Notes: generated from the sequence alone by a model not told the origin. A stretch of DNA of 64,000 bases from CALUOB01 sp944322305 (GCA_963931605.1 OZ007031.1:1426001-1490000); one strand, 5' to 3'. Counted from the first letter of the stretch, positions 34,645 through 43,325 are shown. Numbers and translations: made by a program.

Positions 34645-35988
34645 TTAGTGCAGCTCGGGCCAGTAACCCTTGTTGGCCTCGATAAGGTCGTCCAGGATGA
34701 GCTTGGCAACCTTGGCGCTCGGCACCGTGGCCGACAGCGACAGCGCCTGCCACAGCTTCTGGTAGCTGTGCTCAACCCACGCCTGAACCACGAGCTTCTC
34801 AACGGAAACTTGCTGCTCGAGCATGCCCTTCTGCCACTGCGGCACCTGGCCCTGGCAGATCTTCTCGTAGCCGTTCTTGCCCACGATGCAGGGCACCTCG
34901 ACCATGGCGGTCGGGTCGAAGTTGGACACCGCGCCGTCGTTCGGGACGATGAGCAGGAAGCGCTCCAGCGTGTTCTCGGCAAGCGCGCAAGCCAGGTCAA
35001 CGATGTAGGTGGCGTGCGCGTCGGCCTCGAAGCCGCAGTCCTTGGCGGTGCCCTTCTCGATCACCTCGCGGCACGCGCCGAACACGCGCTTCTCGCGCCC
35101 GTCCATAACCTCGTTGGCACGGGTGTAGTTGGGATCGGAGGTCTCAACCACGTAGTCCGGGAAGATGTAGTACTTGAGGTAGGTGTTGGGGATGGTCTCG
35201 GGATCGAGCGCGTAGACGTCCTTGGCCTTGCCGAAGGTGTGGATCCAGGACTCGTCGATGTGCTGCTCCTGGCCAGCCTCATGGCTGATGCCGTCAAGGT
35301 AGCCGTTCTTGGCCATGTGCTCCTTGATCTGGGGCATCAGGTCGTTGCCGTCCTTGTCGTAGATCTTGGTGAACCAGCCGTAGTGGTTCAGGCCGTAGTA
35401 GCTGTACTGCAGCTCGCGACGGTCCTTGATGCCGCACATGACGGCCATCTTGTCCATCAGGTCGATGGGCATGTCGCAGATGTTGATGATCTTGGAGTTC
35501 GGGCGCAGCACGCGGCAGGCCTCGGCCACGATGGCGGCCGGGTTGGAGTAGTTGAGCATCCAGGCGTCCGGGCTCCACTTCTCCATGTAGTCGAGAATCT
35601 CGATGACGCCGCCGATGGAGCGCATGCCGTACGCGATGCCGCCAGGCCCGCAGGTCTCCTGGCCGAGCACGCCGTACTTCAGCGGGATCTTCTCGTCCTT
35701 CTCGCGCATGGCGTACTTGCCCACGCGGATGTGCGCCAGCACGAAGTCGATGCCGGTGAAGGCGGTCTCGGGATCGGTGGTGTAGTTGAACTCGATCTCG
35801 GGCGCGTTCTCCTTGAAGTAGATCTCGCAGGCCTTGGCCACGATCTCCTGACGCTCGGCGTCGTTGTCGTAGAAGGTGATCTTGTTCACCGGGAAGCGAT
35901 CGCGCTCCTCAAGCAGCATGAGCGCGATGCCGGGGGTGAAGGTGGAACCGCCACCGGCGATAGTGACTGCGTAGGACTTCTTGGACAT
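34645..35988 (-). CDS. 6-phospho-alpha-glucosidase, GH4 family
   Basis: This cytoplasmic enzyme hydrolyses phosphorylated alpha-glucosides (such as maltose-6-phosphate) using NAD+ and Mn2+. The N-terminal Rossmann motif is TIAGGGSTFTPG. The metal cysteine is in NICDMPIDLM and the metal histidine in GLNHYGW. The 447-residue length and overall sequence match MalH/GlvA. AAAGGAGG four bases before the ATG is the strongest ribosome site in the window. It lies 123 bp downstream of the matching PTS permease gene, giving an uptake-plus-hydrolysis unit. Confidence 0.93.
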   Translation of the reverse strand: MSKKSYAVTIAGGGSTFTPGIALMLLEERDRFPVNKITFYDNDAERQEIVAKACEIYFKENAPEIEFNYTTDPETAFTGIDFVLAHIRVGKYAMREKDEKIPLKYGVLGQETCGPGGIAYGMRSIGGVIEILDYMEKWSPDAWMLNYSNPAAIVAEACRVLRPNSKIINICDMPIDLMDKMAVMCGIKDRRELQYSYYGLNHYGWFTKIYDKDGNDLMPQIKEHMAKNGYLDGISHEAGQEQHIDESWIHTFGKAKDVYALDPETIPNTYLKYYIFPDYVVETSDPNYTRANEVMDGREKRVFGACREVIEKGTAKDCGFEADAHATYIVDLACALAENTLERFLLIVPNDGAVSNFDPTAMVEVPCIVGKNGYEKICQGQVPQWQKGMLEQQVSVEKLVVQAWVEHSYQKLWQALSLSATVPSAKVAKLILDDLIEANKGYWPELH

Positions 35989-36019
35989 GTTTCCTCCTTT
36001 TGACGAATGGCTTGGACAC

Positions 36020-36066
36020 AAGCGAACGAATGGGTTGGTTGGGGACGTGTTCGTTTCAACCCCTTT
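36020..36066 (-). repeat. Dispersed intergenic repeat, second copy, in the PTS-GH4 gap
   Basis: This is the reverse complement of the sequence type at 6085-6137: TCCCCAACCAACCC with a GGGGTTGAAACG segment. It sits inside an apparent operon and may adjust mRNA stability. Confidence 0.6.
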
Positions 36067-36078
36067 TGCAGGGTGTGC

Positions 36079-36104
36079 GGGGCACGCGTGGCGCATGCCC
36101 CGCG
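36079..36104. other. Hairpin in the PTS-GH4 intergenic region
   Basis: GCGGGGCA and TGCCCCGC pair perfectly across a GC-rich loop just after the EIICB stop codon. With no T-tract it may cause partial termination or protect the upstream mRNA, lowering or separating GH4 expression. Confidence 0.5.
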
Positions 36105-36111
36105 CGCGGTG

Positions 36112-37695
36112 TTACAGCAGCTCTTCGAAGCGGTCGCGAACCTTGGGAACCTTGAGGCCGATGATGACCTGCATGGCCTTGCCGTTCTTGGCGATGCCGC
36201 TGGTGCCAACGGACTTGAAGTCGATGTCTTCGGCCACCTTGGTCTCGTCCTTAACGTTGACGCGCAGGCGGGTTACGCAGTTGGTGACGTCCACGATGTT
36301 GTCCGCGCCGCCGAGAAGCTCGAGCACCGCCGCGGCCGTAACCGCGTAGGGGTCGTCGGCCGCCGCGCCCTCAAGCGCCACCGTCTCGCCGTTCTGGCGG
36401 GCGCGGTACTCGGCCTTGCTGCCGAACTTGATCTCGACGTCGTCCTCGCGGCCCGGGGTCTTGAAGTCGAACTTCACGATGAGGAAGCGGAACACGAAGA
36501 AGTAGATCGCGGTGAACGCCAGGCCGATCACCAGGGCCGTGAGGTACGTCATCCAGTGGTTGGCCATCAGCGGGATAAGGTTCAGCGAACTGATCTCGAT
36601 GAGGCCGCCGGAGAACACGCCCACGACGCCGAAGGCGTTCATGACCGTGGCAAGCGTAGCGGCCAGCGCCGCGTGCACCACGAACAGCGGCGGTGCCACG
36701 AACAGGAAGGTGAACTCAATGGGCTCGGTTACGCCGCATACGATGGCGGTGAGGGTGATCGGGATCAGGAGACCCTTGAGCTCCTCGCGCTTCTCGGGCT
36801 TGGCGGTGGCGTAGAAGGCCAGCGCGATGCCCGGGCAGCCGAAGATCTTGGACCAGCAGGAGCAGGTGTAAGCCGCGTAGGGAGCAAGCTCCTTGATGGG
36901 TGCAGTGGACGCGGCGATCTCGGGCAGCTGCTTGGCAAAGGCCGCGTAGATGCCGCCGGCAACCACGGCGTTGTCATAGTAGAACGGGCTGTAGAGCAGG
37001 TGGTGCAGGCCGAACGGGATAAGCGCGCGCTCGAGGAAGGCGAAGATCCACACGCCCACCAGGCCGGCGTTGGCCACGAACACCTGGAAGGCGCGGATAC
37101 CGTCCTGCACATGCGGCCAGATCAGGCAGGCGAGAAGCGCGGTCGGCAGCATCACGAAGAAGCCGATCATGTACACGAAGGTAGAGCCGGAGAACACGCC
37201 TACCCATTCGGGCAGCTCGGTCTCGTAGAACTTGTTGTGCAGCGCGATCACGATGCCCGAGATCATCAGCGCGCCGATCATGCCCATGTCGAGCGTCTTG
37301 ATGCTGGCGACCATGGCCAGGCCGCTGGAGCCGCCGACCTCGGCGGAGAAGTCAACGCCGAAGAAGCCGCCCCACTGCGAGAGCATGGTGTTCACGAAGT
37401 AGTTGAACGTGAGGTAGCACACGAGCACTTCCATGCAGCAGCGCGCGTTCTGCTTCTTGGCCAAGCCGATGGGCAGCGACACCGCGAAGAGCAGCGGAAG
37501 CTGGTTGAAGACCGTCCAGCCGCCCTGCAGGATGACGTTCCACACGCCGTACCACATGGTATCCGGCGCGGCCAGCGGGCCAAAGATCACCTCGGTGGTA
37601 AAGAGCGTGCCCAGGCCGATCACCACGCCCGCAAAGGCGAAGAGCAGCACCGGCGTGAACATCGCTCCGCCGAACTTTTGGATCTTCTGCATCAT
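36112..37695 (-). CDS. PTS EIICB, alpha-glucoside/maltose type
   Basis: This 527-residue sugar permease phosphorylates its substrate on entry. The IIC part (about residues 1-420) has about ten helices and the glucose-superfamily features LERALIPFGLHH and GVTEPIEFTFLFVAP. The C-terminal IIB domain has the phospho-cysteine in DVTNCVTRLRV. There is no IIA domain, so a general EIIA (Crr type) must come from elsewhere. AAAGGGG is nine bases before the ATG at 37695. Together with GH4 and the divergent GntR regulator it forms an alpha-glucoside utilisation locus. Confidence 0.94.
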   Translation of the reverse strand: MMQKIQKFGGAMFTPVLLFAFAGVVIGLGTLFTTEVIFGPLAAPDTMWYGVWNVILQGGWTVFNQLPLLFAVSLPIGLAKKQNARCCMEVLVCYLTFNYFVNTMLSQWGGFFGVDFSAEVGGSSGLAMVASIKTLDMGMIGALMISGIVIALHNKFYETELPEWVGVFSGSTFVYMIGFFVMLPTALLACLIWPHVQDGIRAFQVFVANAGLVGVWIFAFLERALIPFGLHHLLYSPFYYDNAVVAGGIYAAFAKQLPEIAASTAPIKELAPYAAYTCSCWSKIFGCPGIALAFYATAKPEKREELKGLLIPITLTAIVCGVTEPIEFTFLFVAPPLFVVHAALAATLATVMNAFGVVGVFSGGLIEISSLNLIPLMANHWMTYLTALVIGLAFTAIYFFVFRFLIVKFDFKTPGREDDVEIKFGSKAEYRARQNGETVALEGAAADDPYAVTAAAVLELLGGADNIVDVTNCVTRLRVNVKDETKVAEDIDFKSVGTSGIAKNGKAMQVIIGLKVPKVRDRFEELL

Positions 37696-37817
37696 GGCAA
37701 GTAATCCCCTTTCCCCTCTTGCGCGTCCGCACGCGGCGATACGTGCGGGTGCGCAACAACGTACGAGCTATCTACGACCGCCAACCCCCTGCGCGGCGCC
37801 TCGTCAGGGTGGCTAAC

Positions 37818-37868
37818 ATGTTCGTACAAGTTACTAGCCCGTATAATACGGTGTACTTGTTCGTACAT
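37818..37868. promoter_or_regulatory. Divergent promoter region with two GntR-type operators
   Basis: The core TGTTCGTACA occurs twice, inside ATGTTCGTACAA (37818-37829) and TTGTTCGTACAT (37857-37868), centred 39 bp apart. Half-sites TGT...ACA with a 4-bp spacer fit HutC/TreR-type GntR operators. A TATAAT (37842-37847) lies between them and also reads as a -10-like TATTAT on the minus strand. Both the PTS-GH4 operon and the regulator are probably controlled here. Confidence 0.7.
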
Positions 37869-38038
37869 GTTTATGGAATGAGAACGGCACGGCGAACGGT
37901 TGGTTTTCGGCGGCAAACGGTTTGGCTGGGGCTCTCTTGGGCAGGGACGCTTGAACCTGACCCGTTGAGCGCGGGCAAACAGCCGCTCGCCAGGACGGGA
38001 CACCTTGGAATTCTGGAAAAGGCCGGGCTTTGCCAATG

Positions 38039-38090
38039 CGCGCGGAAAGGCAGCATTACAATGTGTGAGTTCGTGTAGGCTTTCCGCGCG
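38039..38090 (+). promoter_or_regulatory. Leader hairpin upstream of the GntR gene
   Basis: CGCGCGGAAAG (38039-38049) pairs perfectly with CTTTCCGCGCG (38080-38090). It ends 41 bp before the regulator start codon. It could attenuate the regulator mRNA or insulate it; no T-tract follows. Confidence 0.4.
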
Positions 38091-38131
38091 GGACGCACTT
38101 CTCGCGCCGCATATCAGCACAAGGTTCCGCC

Positions 38132-38863
38132 ATGCCCAAAGCAGTGTTTCAGACCATCTACCACGACCTCAAGCAAAAGATCGAGAACGGCACCTACCCC
38201 TACCAGTCGTTTCTCCCGTCGGAGGCCGAACTCACGCAGGCTTACGGCTGCTCGCGCAGCTCGGTGCGGCGCGCGCTCTCGGTGCTCGCCACCGACGGCT
38301 ACGTGCAGAGCCAGCAGGGCAAGGGCGTCCGCGTGATCCGCAACCCGGCGCTTATCGACGCAAGCGGCTACAACGGCCTGGAGACCTTCAACGAGCTGGC
38401 CGAGCGCTGCGGCTTCACGCCGGCGACGCACGTGCTGGTGTTCGAGGAGGTCGAGGCTGACGAGGCCCTGGCCGACGTCACCGGGTTTGCGGCCGGCAGC
38501 AAGCTCACCCACATCCTGCGCTCGCGCTCGGCCGACGGCACGGTCATCTCAACCGACGAGAGCTACTACCTCTCCGACGAGGTGCCGGGCCTCAGCCCCG
38601 CCGACGTTGAGAACTCCGTGTACGCCTACCTGGAGGGTACGCTGGGGATGAAGATCGGCACGAGCAAGCGCACCATCACCGTTGACGTTGCCACCGAGGC
38701 CGACAAGCGCATCATGGACCTTGACGGCTTCAACGCCGTGGGCATCATGCGCTCGCACACCTTCGACGCCGACGGTGTGATGATCGAGTACACCGAGAGC
38801 CGCCAGCGCCCCGGGTTCTTCTCGTACCACGAGACGGCCATACGCCCTTCGGCGCTTGCGTAA
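38132..38863 (+). CDS. GntR-family transcriptional regulator with UTRA domain
   Basis: This is a 243-residue repressor/activator that binds a sugar-phosphate. The N-terminal winged helix (YHDLKQKIENGTYPYQSFLPSEAELTQAYGCSRSSVRRAL) is typical GntR. The C-terminal UTRA ligand-binding domain includes LTHILRSRSADG and the ending FFSYHETAIRP, as in TreR/GlvR-like regulators. AAGG precedes the ATG. Divergent orientation to the EIICB/GH4 genes and the operators between them point to local control by an alpha-glucoside phosphate. Confidence 0.92.
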   Translation: MPKAVFQTIYHDLKQKIENGTYPYQSFLPSEAELTQAYGCSRSSVRRALSVLATDGYVQSQQGKGVRVIRNPALIDASGYNGLETFNELAERCGFTPATHVLVFEEVEADEALADVTGFAAGSKLTHILRSRSADGTVISTDESYYLSDEVPGLSPADVENSVYAYLEGTLGMKIGTSKRTITVDVATEADKRIMDLDGFNAVGIMRSHTFDADGVMIEYTESRQRPGFFSYHETAIRPSALA

Positions 38864-38880
38864 GCGCGAGAAGCACCGAA

Positions 38881-38936
38881 GGCGGGCGCGGGCCTTCCGG
38901 AGCAGGTCCGGCAAGCCCGCGCCCGCCTTTGTCTTT
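38881..38936 (+). terminator. Rho-independent terminator after gntR
   Basis: A 13-bp GC stem (GGCGGGCGCGGGC with its complement) is followed by TTTGTCTTTT, 17 bp past the stop codon. Confidence 0.92.
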
Positions 38937-38987
38937 TCGCTGGTATCATGGCTGAGACGTCAACGTCCAGACGCATGGAGGATGCTT

Positions 38988-39650
38988 ATGCCACGCGAGA
39001 GCAACGCGGTGAAACGGGAGCGCGCCGTTGAGGTGTGCCGCCGCCTTGAGGAGCGTTACGGACCGGTTGAGTGCTTCTTGGACCACGCCAACCCGTTTAG
39101 ACTCGTGATCTCGGTGCTGCTCTCCGCGCAGACCACCGACGCCCAGGTGAACAAGGTGACGCCCGAGCTCTTCCGCCGCTGGTCCACGCCCGAGGCCATG
39201 GCCGGCGCTACCCCGGCAGAGATCGCTGAGGTCATCCGCTCGCTGGGGTTCTACAAGACCAAGGCCGTGCACTGCGTTGAGTGCGCGCAGATGATCGTGT
39301 CCGACTTCGGCGGAGAAGTGCCGCACACCATGGCCGAGCTCACGAAGCTGCCCGGCGTAGGACGCAAAACGGCCAACATCGTGATGAACGTGGGCTTCGG
39401 CATCGTGGAGGGCATCGCGGTGGACACGCATGTGAACCGCATCGCCCACCGGCTGCGGCTCTCGCCCAAAACGCACGAGAAGGAGCCGCTCAAAACCGAG
39501 CAGGACCTGTTGAAGATCATCCCCCGGGAGCTGTGGGCGCCGGTGAACCACCAGTGGATCTCCTTCGGGCGCGAGATCTGCACCGCGCGCAGCCCCAAGT
39601 GCGGCGAGTGCCCGCTGGCGGACCTGTGCCCGAGCGTGCGGATGAGCTAG
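38988..39650 (+). CDS. nth: Endonuclease III
   Basis: This base-excision DNA glycosylase/AP lyase acts on oxidised pyrimidines. The helix-hairpin-helix LPGVGRKTANIV carries the catalytic lysine, and VDTHVNR carries the catalytic aspartate. The C-terminal Fe-S cysteines are spaced C-X6-C-X2-C-X5-C (ICTARSPKCGECPLADLC). At 220 residues it has the normal length. The ATG at 38988 is chosen because GGAGG ends six bases before it; the ATG at 38982 directly touches that site. It is separated from gntR by the terminator. Confidence 0.96.
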   Translation: MPRESNAVKRERAVEVCRRLEERYGPVECFLDHANPFRLVISVLLSAQTTDAQVNKVTPELFRRWSTPEAMAGATPAEIAEVIRSLGFYKTKAVHCVECAQMIVSDFGGEVPHTMAELTKLPGVGRKTANIVMNVGFGIVEGIAVDTHVNRIAHRLRLSPKTHEKEPLKTEQDLLKIIPRELWAPVNHQWISFGREICTARSPKCGECPLADLCPSVRMS

Positions 39651-39776
39651 AAAGAGAAGCGCAAGAGGTGGTAGCTGCGGCGTTGTAAGCGCGCGCGAGG
39701 GCGGCGCATGATTACCCTGGAATGGGACATCGATAGAAGCGCATGGGCCCCAGACGGACCTGCCGAAGGTTCCCTC

Positions 39777-40583
39777 CTACCTTGGCGAGGCGGCCCCCTG
39801 CGCTTCAACCACTGCGGCGACAAGCGCGTCAACGTCGTAGTCCTTGAGCTCCGAGCTCACGCAAGCCAACGCGCGGCCGGCGGCAAAGGTCACGCCGAAC
39901 GCCGCGAGCTGCGGAGCCGGCTTTTGCTGCCACGAGACGCACGCCCCTTCGCGCGCCACCAGCTCGGCGCCGGCAGCGTACAGGCGGTCGGCGAGCTCCA
40001 TCGCCAGGCGCTGGTTGTCCGACGCACCGTACCGCGTGCCAAACGAGCGCGCGCCCGCGCCGGTTGAGCCGGCACGCAGCGGATCGTCCTCGGCCCAGGT
40101 GTCCGTTACGGCCAGACCGCACTCCTCGCCCAAGTAGCGCGCCACATGGCGGGCCGCGGGTGCCACCGCCGCCTCAACCGCAGCCGAAAGCCAGCCGCCC
40201 GAGGTTCCCACACCGCCCAGATCCTTCACCTGCACGGCAAAGCACTGCCCGCCGGCAAAGAGCCCGGCCGCATGGGCGATGTCCACCACGTCGGCCAAGC
40301 GCATCTCGCCCTTGCCGCGAAACCCGGGAAACCGGTCGGCCGTGTCAAGCGGAAAGGAGAACTCGCTGCCGGCAGGCGACCCCGTGCCGTCAACGGCCGT
40401 CACCACGACGGCGCACTTGCACGCCGTGAGGTCGGACACGGCCTCGGGGTCAAAAGCGGTGTGGCTCAGAAAGGACACCGCGGAAGGAAAGCGATACCGC
40501 CCCTCCAGGTAGCGGCGCACAGCGGAAGCAAAACCGTCATCCGCACAGCGGACATCCCCCACGCATATGACGGCAAGTTCCAT
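39777..40583 (-). CDS. Hydrogenase maturation protease-like paralog with lost metal ligands
   Basis: This is a 268-residue relative of the M52 protease at 42129-42623. The two share VGD/VGN...DDGF at the N-terminus, an AVVVxAVDGT core and a VARYLGEECG(L/I)A end. Here the equivalent of the metal-binding aspartate has changed (VVVTAVDG instead of VVVDAVDG), and the histidine of SLHEV is missing (KGEMR). About 90 extra C-terminal residues have no recognisable motif. I infer a non-proteolytic or altered-function paralog. The start at 40583 has only a weak AGAGG site. Confidence 0.65.
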   Translation of the reverse strand: MELAVICVGDVRCADDGFASAVRRYLEGRYRFPSAVSFLSHTAFDPEAVSDLTACKCAVVVTAVDGTGSPAGSEFSFPLDTADRFPGFRGKGEMRLADVVDIAHAAGLFAGGQCFAVQVKDLGGVGTSGGWLSAAVEAAVAPAARHVARYLGEECGLAVTDTWAEDDPLRAGSTGAGARSFGTRYGASDNQRLAMELADRLYAAGAELVAREGACVSWQQKPAPQLAAFGVTFAAGRALACVSSELKDYDVDALVAAVVEAQGAASPR

Positions 40584-40693
40584 AAGCTTTACGCCTCTCT
40601 GTGCTGCACAGTATGCGCTGATTGTACCATGCGCCACCGGCAGGCTGGAGACGCGCCGGCAATTGCCAGTCAGCGTTCACTGCATGTAAACGC

Positions 40694-40978
40694 TTAGGCA
40701 ACATCCGCGTTGGCAAGGTCCTTCCTCACCAAGTTGCGCAGATAGCTCGAACGCGAAAGCCCCAAGCTCTCCGCTCGCCGGTCCATAACCTCTATGATCG
40801 TTGCCGTGTCCTTGTAGGTTATCGAGCGCATCTCCTCGCCCAGCAGCAGCGGACGCCCCACCAGCACCGGTCCCGACGGCTCGCCTGGCACTTCCCCCGC
40901 TTCCCAAGGGGCGGCCATGCGCTCGATATCCTCTTCGCTGTACCCAAACAGCTCTTCCAGCTCCGCTGCAGTCTTCAC
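40694..40978 (-). CDS. Putative antitoxin (ribbon-helix-helix-like)
   Basis: This is a 94-residue protein with an acidic N-terminus and a C-terminal half (ITYKDTATIIEVMDRRAESLGLSRSSYLRNLVRKDL) shaped like a CopG/Arc-type DNA-binding fold. It starts with GTG at 40978, with GAGGAGG upstream, only two bases after the stop of the preceding small gene. Gene order (toxin first, DNA-binding antitoxin second) resembles BrnT-BrnA modules. The call rests on fold appearance and context. Confidence 0.6.
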   Translation of the reverse strand: MKTAAELEELFGYSEEDIERMAAPWEAGEVPGEPSGPVLVGRPLLLGEEMRSITYKDTATIIEVMDRRAESLGLSRSSYLRNLVRKDLANADVA

Positions 40979-40980
40979 GG

Positions 40981-41244
40981 CTACCTCCTCTTCAGCATGC
41001 CGAGCTCGCGCAAAACCTTTGCCGTTGGAGGAGCGCTTGCGTGAAACACCAAGACTCCGTTTCTGACTCGGACCCCCACCATCTCCGCAACAACTCCTTG
41101 GCGCGTAACCCCAACCGCCACGATCTCAACGTCTCCCGACACCATGCGCGCCCGCATCCTCACGTAGTTCACCCAGGCAAAGCGAATCTCCGCCTCCGTA
41201 AGCCCATGCTTAAACGCATGCGGGTGCACGTAGATTTCCTCCAT
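40981..41244 (-). CDS. Putative type II toxin (BrnT-like)
   Basis: This is an 87-residue basic protein containing PHAFKHGLTEAEIRFAW and a later GVTRQGVVAEMVGVRVRNGVLVFHA. The KHG(L/V)-(T/S)xxE pattern followed by small beta-strands resembles BrnT/RelE-fold ribonuclease toxins. It is immediately upstream of the ribbon-helix-helix-like gene, as expected for a toxin-antitoxin operon. GGGAGG lies next to the ATG. The family is not certain. Confidence 0.55.
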   Translation of the reverse strand: MEEIYVHPHAFKHGLTEAEIRFAWVNYVRMRARMVSGDVEIVAVGVTRQGVVAEMVGVRVRNGVLVFHASAPPTAKVLRELGMLKRR

Positions 41245-41256
41245 CCTTCCTCCCTT

Positions 41257-41285
41257 ATCGTAAGACGAAAATATATGCAGGTCAA
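41257..41285 (-). promoter_or_regulatory. Promoter of the toxin-antitoxin pair
   Basis: On the minus strand, TTGACC (41280-41285) and TACGAT (41257-41262) are separated by exactly 17 bp. Transcription would start only about 6-8 bases before the ATG at 41244, giving an almost leaderless mRNA. Confidence 0.65.
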
Positions 41286-41289
41286 TCGC

Positions 41290-41901
41290 TTAAAAAGAGA
41301 GATCTGACGGCAGGATCTGCGCCAAGAACGACAAAACATGGGAAAGCGCTTCTCGCATGAGCGGACCCAGCTCCTCGGGCGAGGCGCCGTTTAAGATGCA
41401 CGTGAGCGCATAGGCAACGAGAAACACCGCAAACAGCGCAACCGGCGTGAGAAGCACTACCGCCACAACGCGCGCAACCGCCTTCCAACGGGAGCTGCGA
41501 CGCTGCGCAGCCGCATAGGCGCGCTCTGCGGCGTAGGCATCTGGCATGTTCGTTGGCAGCTGGGCGCCCAGTCCGCTGTTTGCCGGAGCGATGGTGCACG
41601 TGGCATCCGGCGGCTGAATGCCAGCCGGACGCGCCCCTCCCCCGGCAAAGGAGGGCTCCGCAGAAACGGAGGCCCCTTGGGCACACATGGCCGGCGCAGG
41701 TGGCGTCGCCGCCGGGCCTGGTGCATGCTGCCCACCCTCAAGGCGCGCCTGCTGTTGGTGCATGCGCGCCTGCTGCTGCCACAGGCGCTGAGCCTCGGCC
41801 TGCTGCGCCGCGCTGGCAGCACGCAGGGCCTCTATCTCACGCTGTTGCTCGCGCGTCAGACGCTCGGTCACGTCGCGCGGCGTTTCAATGAAAAGGTCCA
41901 T
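41290..41901 (-). CDS. Hypothetical membrane protein with Gln/Ala-rich N-terminus
   Basis: This is a 203-residue protein. The N-terminus MDLFIETPRDVTERLTREQQREIEALR is followed by a Gln-rich, probably coiled-coil stretch and a Pro/Ala linker. After a basic segment comes one or two hydrophobic helices (VARVVAVVLLTPVALFAVFLVAYAL). The C-terminus is amphipathic. AAGGA lies eight bases before the ATG at 41901. No family recognised. It ends just upstream of the toxin promoter. Confidence 0.7.
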   Translation of the reverse strand: MDLFIETPRDVTERLTREQQREIEALRAASAAQQAEAQRLWQQQARMHQQQARLEGGQHAPGPAATPPAPAMCAQGASVSAEPSFAGGGARPAGIQPPDATCTIAPANSGLGAQLPTNMPDAYAAERAYAAAQRRSSRWKAVARVVAVVLLTPVALFAVFLVAYALTCILNGASPEELGPLMREALSHVLSFLAQILPSDLSF

Positions 41902-42052
41902 GACTCGTCCTTCGCCGGACGAGACGCGGGAGAGGAGTTTCCCCAGCTTGCCGCAGCGTGCAGGCGCCGTCAACGTTAGCGTTACGAACCGTGCGCAAGC
42001 GACACAACGCCCACAATCAGCAAACGTTTACCCGCCAAAAGCGCAGCCAACC

Positions 42053-42120
42053 TGCCATTGGGGACGGGTACACGTGGCACACGCTGCGCGCCCCGTCATC
42101 GGCACCCGTCCCCCATGGCA
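42053..42120. repeat. REP-like inverted repeat (GGGGACGGGT arms)
   Basis: TGCCATTGGGGACGGGT (42053-42069) is mirrored by ACCCGTCCCCCATGGCA (42104-42120). The same arm sequence occurs at 20479 and 50142. It lies between the 41901 gene and the downstream end of the M52 protease gene. Confidence 0.75.
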
Positions 42121-42128
42121 ACTGCCCA

Positions 42129-42623
42129 TCATCCGCGCTTGGTGAGCGCTATGCCGCACTCCTCGCCTAAAAACGCCGCCACGTGCTCGCACAGCGGCTC
42201 AACCGCTGCGGCAACGCGCGGCGTCAGCTCGCAGCGCAGCTCGCTCGGACTTGCGTTCTCAACCTGCACGCCGAAGCAGCACGCACGGCACGTGGCGCCC
42301 AAAAAGCGTGCCGAGGCAAGCACGTCGGCAAAGCGCACTTCGTGCAGCGAGAGCATCTCGGACGGCGCGGCACCCTGCATGTCCTCCGGGTCAAACGAGA
42401 ACAGCGTGCCCGGCTCCGCATCCGTGCCGTCCACCGCGTCAACCACCACCGCCAGATCGCAGGCTTTAAGGTCGGGCAGGATGGCGTAGCCCATCACGCC
42501 GCAGTCGAGCACCTCGACGTTTTCCGGGAGCTCGTAGCCCTCGCGCAGACAGCGCGCCACCGCCGGCCCGAAGCCGTCGTCCATCAGAAGGTCGTTGCCC
42601 ACGCAGATGATGTTGACGCGCAT
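42129..42623 (-). CDS. Hydrogenase maturation protease (peptidase M52, HycI/HyaD type)
   Basis: This nickel-dependent endopeptidase trims the C-terminus of a [NiFe]-hydrogenase large subunit after metal insertion. The family start IICVGNDLLMDDGFGPAV, the central VVVDAVDGTD and the metal-binding histidine in MLSLHEVRFADVL are all present. Its 164 residues are normal. GGGAGG lies before the ATG at 42623. The hydrogenase structural genes are not in this window, so the target is encoded elsewhere. Confidence 0.9.
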   Translation of the reverse strand: MRVNIICVGNDLLMDDGFGPAVARCLREGYELPENVEVLDCGVMGYAILPDLKACDLAVVVDAVDGTDAEPGTLFSFDPEDMQGAAPSEMLSLHEVRFADVLASARFLGATCRACCFGVQVENASPSELRCELTPRVAAAVEPLCEHVAAFLGEECGIALTKRG

Positions 42624-42781
42624 GGTCCCTCCCACTGCCGACGACGCCGCACGCCCCGTCATGAAAGACGATATGAGCTGAACATTGGAACCCCTCCCCC
42701 TGTCGCGGCTCCGTGGGCCGGGCGACGACGGTCGTACCACCAACCGTGGCCGCGCGCCGCATGCGACGGAGGAGGGGCTCC

Positions 42782-43325
42782 ATGCCCAATTATGTCACAG
42801 CCATCGGTCTCGACGCCCGCGCCCGGAGCATCAGGGCGCGTGCCCTGAGCCCGATGGCCGGCGAGGCCGAGCGGGCCTCGTCCGGCTACGACCCGGCGGC
42901 GGCCGCCGAGCGGGCGCCCGGCCTCGCGTCGCCCAGGGCGGCCTGCGAGAGCGGCGCCACCGGCTTCCGCCCGTGCCGGGCGCCCCGGGCGCTCGGGCCG
43001 GACTGCGCGGCGGGCGCCGTCCCGAAGATGCGGCGGCCGGCCGCCGACCGGGGCGGGAAGGCGGGCCGCCGCGGCGCCGAGTTCCCGGCGCGCCCGCTCG
43101 CCGCCCGCAGCGTCGTCGAGGCCTGGGCGCCCGACGACCGGGCCGAGGCGGCGCGCGCGGTGAGGAGGCACGCGGCGAAGCGCAGCCGCAGGCTCACAGG
43201 CCGCGGGGGGGGGCGACGGGGGCGGCCGGCAAGCGGCCCGTCGTCGCCAGCTGCGCCACCGCGCGCGAGATGGCGCGCCGGGCGTGGGCGATAGCGAGGA
43301 TGGCCGCGGCGCAGCGCCCCACCGG
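42782..43325 (+). pseudogene. IS110-family transposase remnant
   Basis: The start MPNYVTAIGLDARARSIRA... and ESGATGF... match the N-terminal DEDD domain of IS110 transposases. The later DRRDAEF motif has become GRRGAEF, so a catalytic aspartate is lost. After AEAARAV the sequence jumps to RRHAAKRSRRL and, in a shifted frame, RPVVASCATAREMARRAWAIARM, which resembles the family C-terminus. The middle of the gene is therefore deleted. Codon use is extreme in G+C. The family assignment is from memory. Confidence 0.7.
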
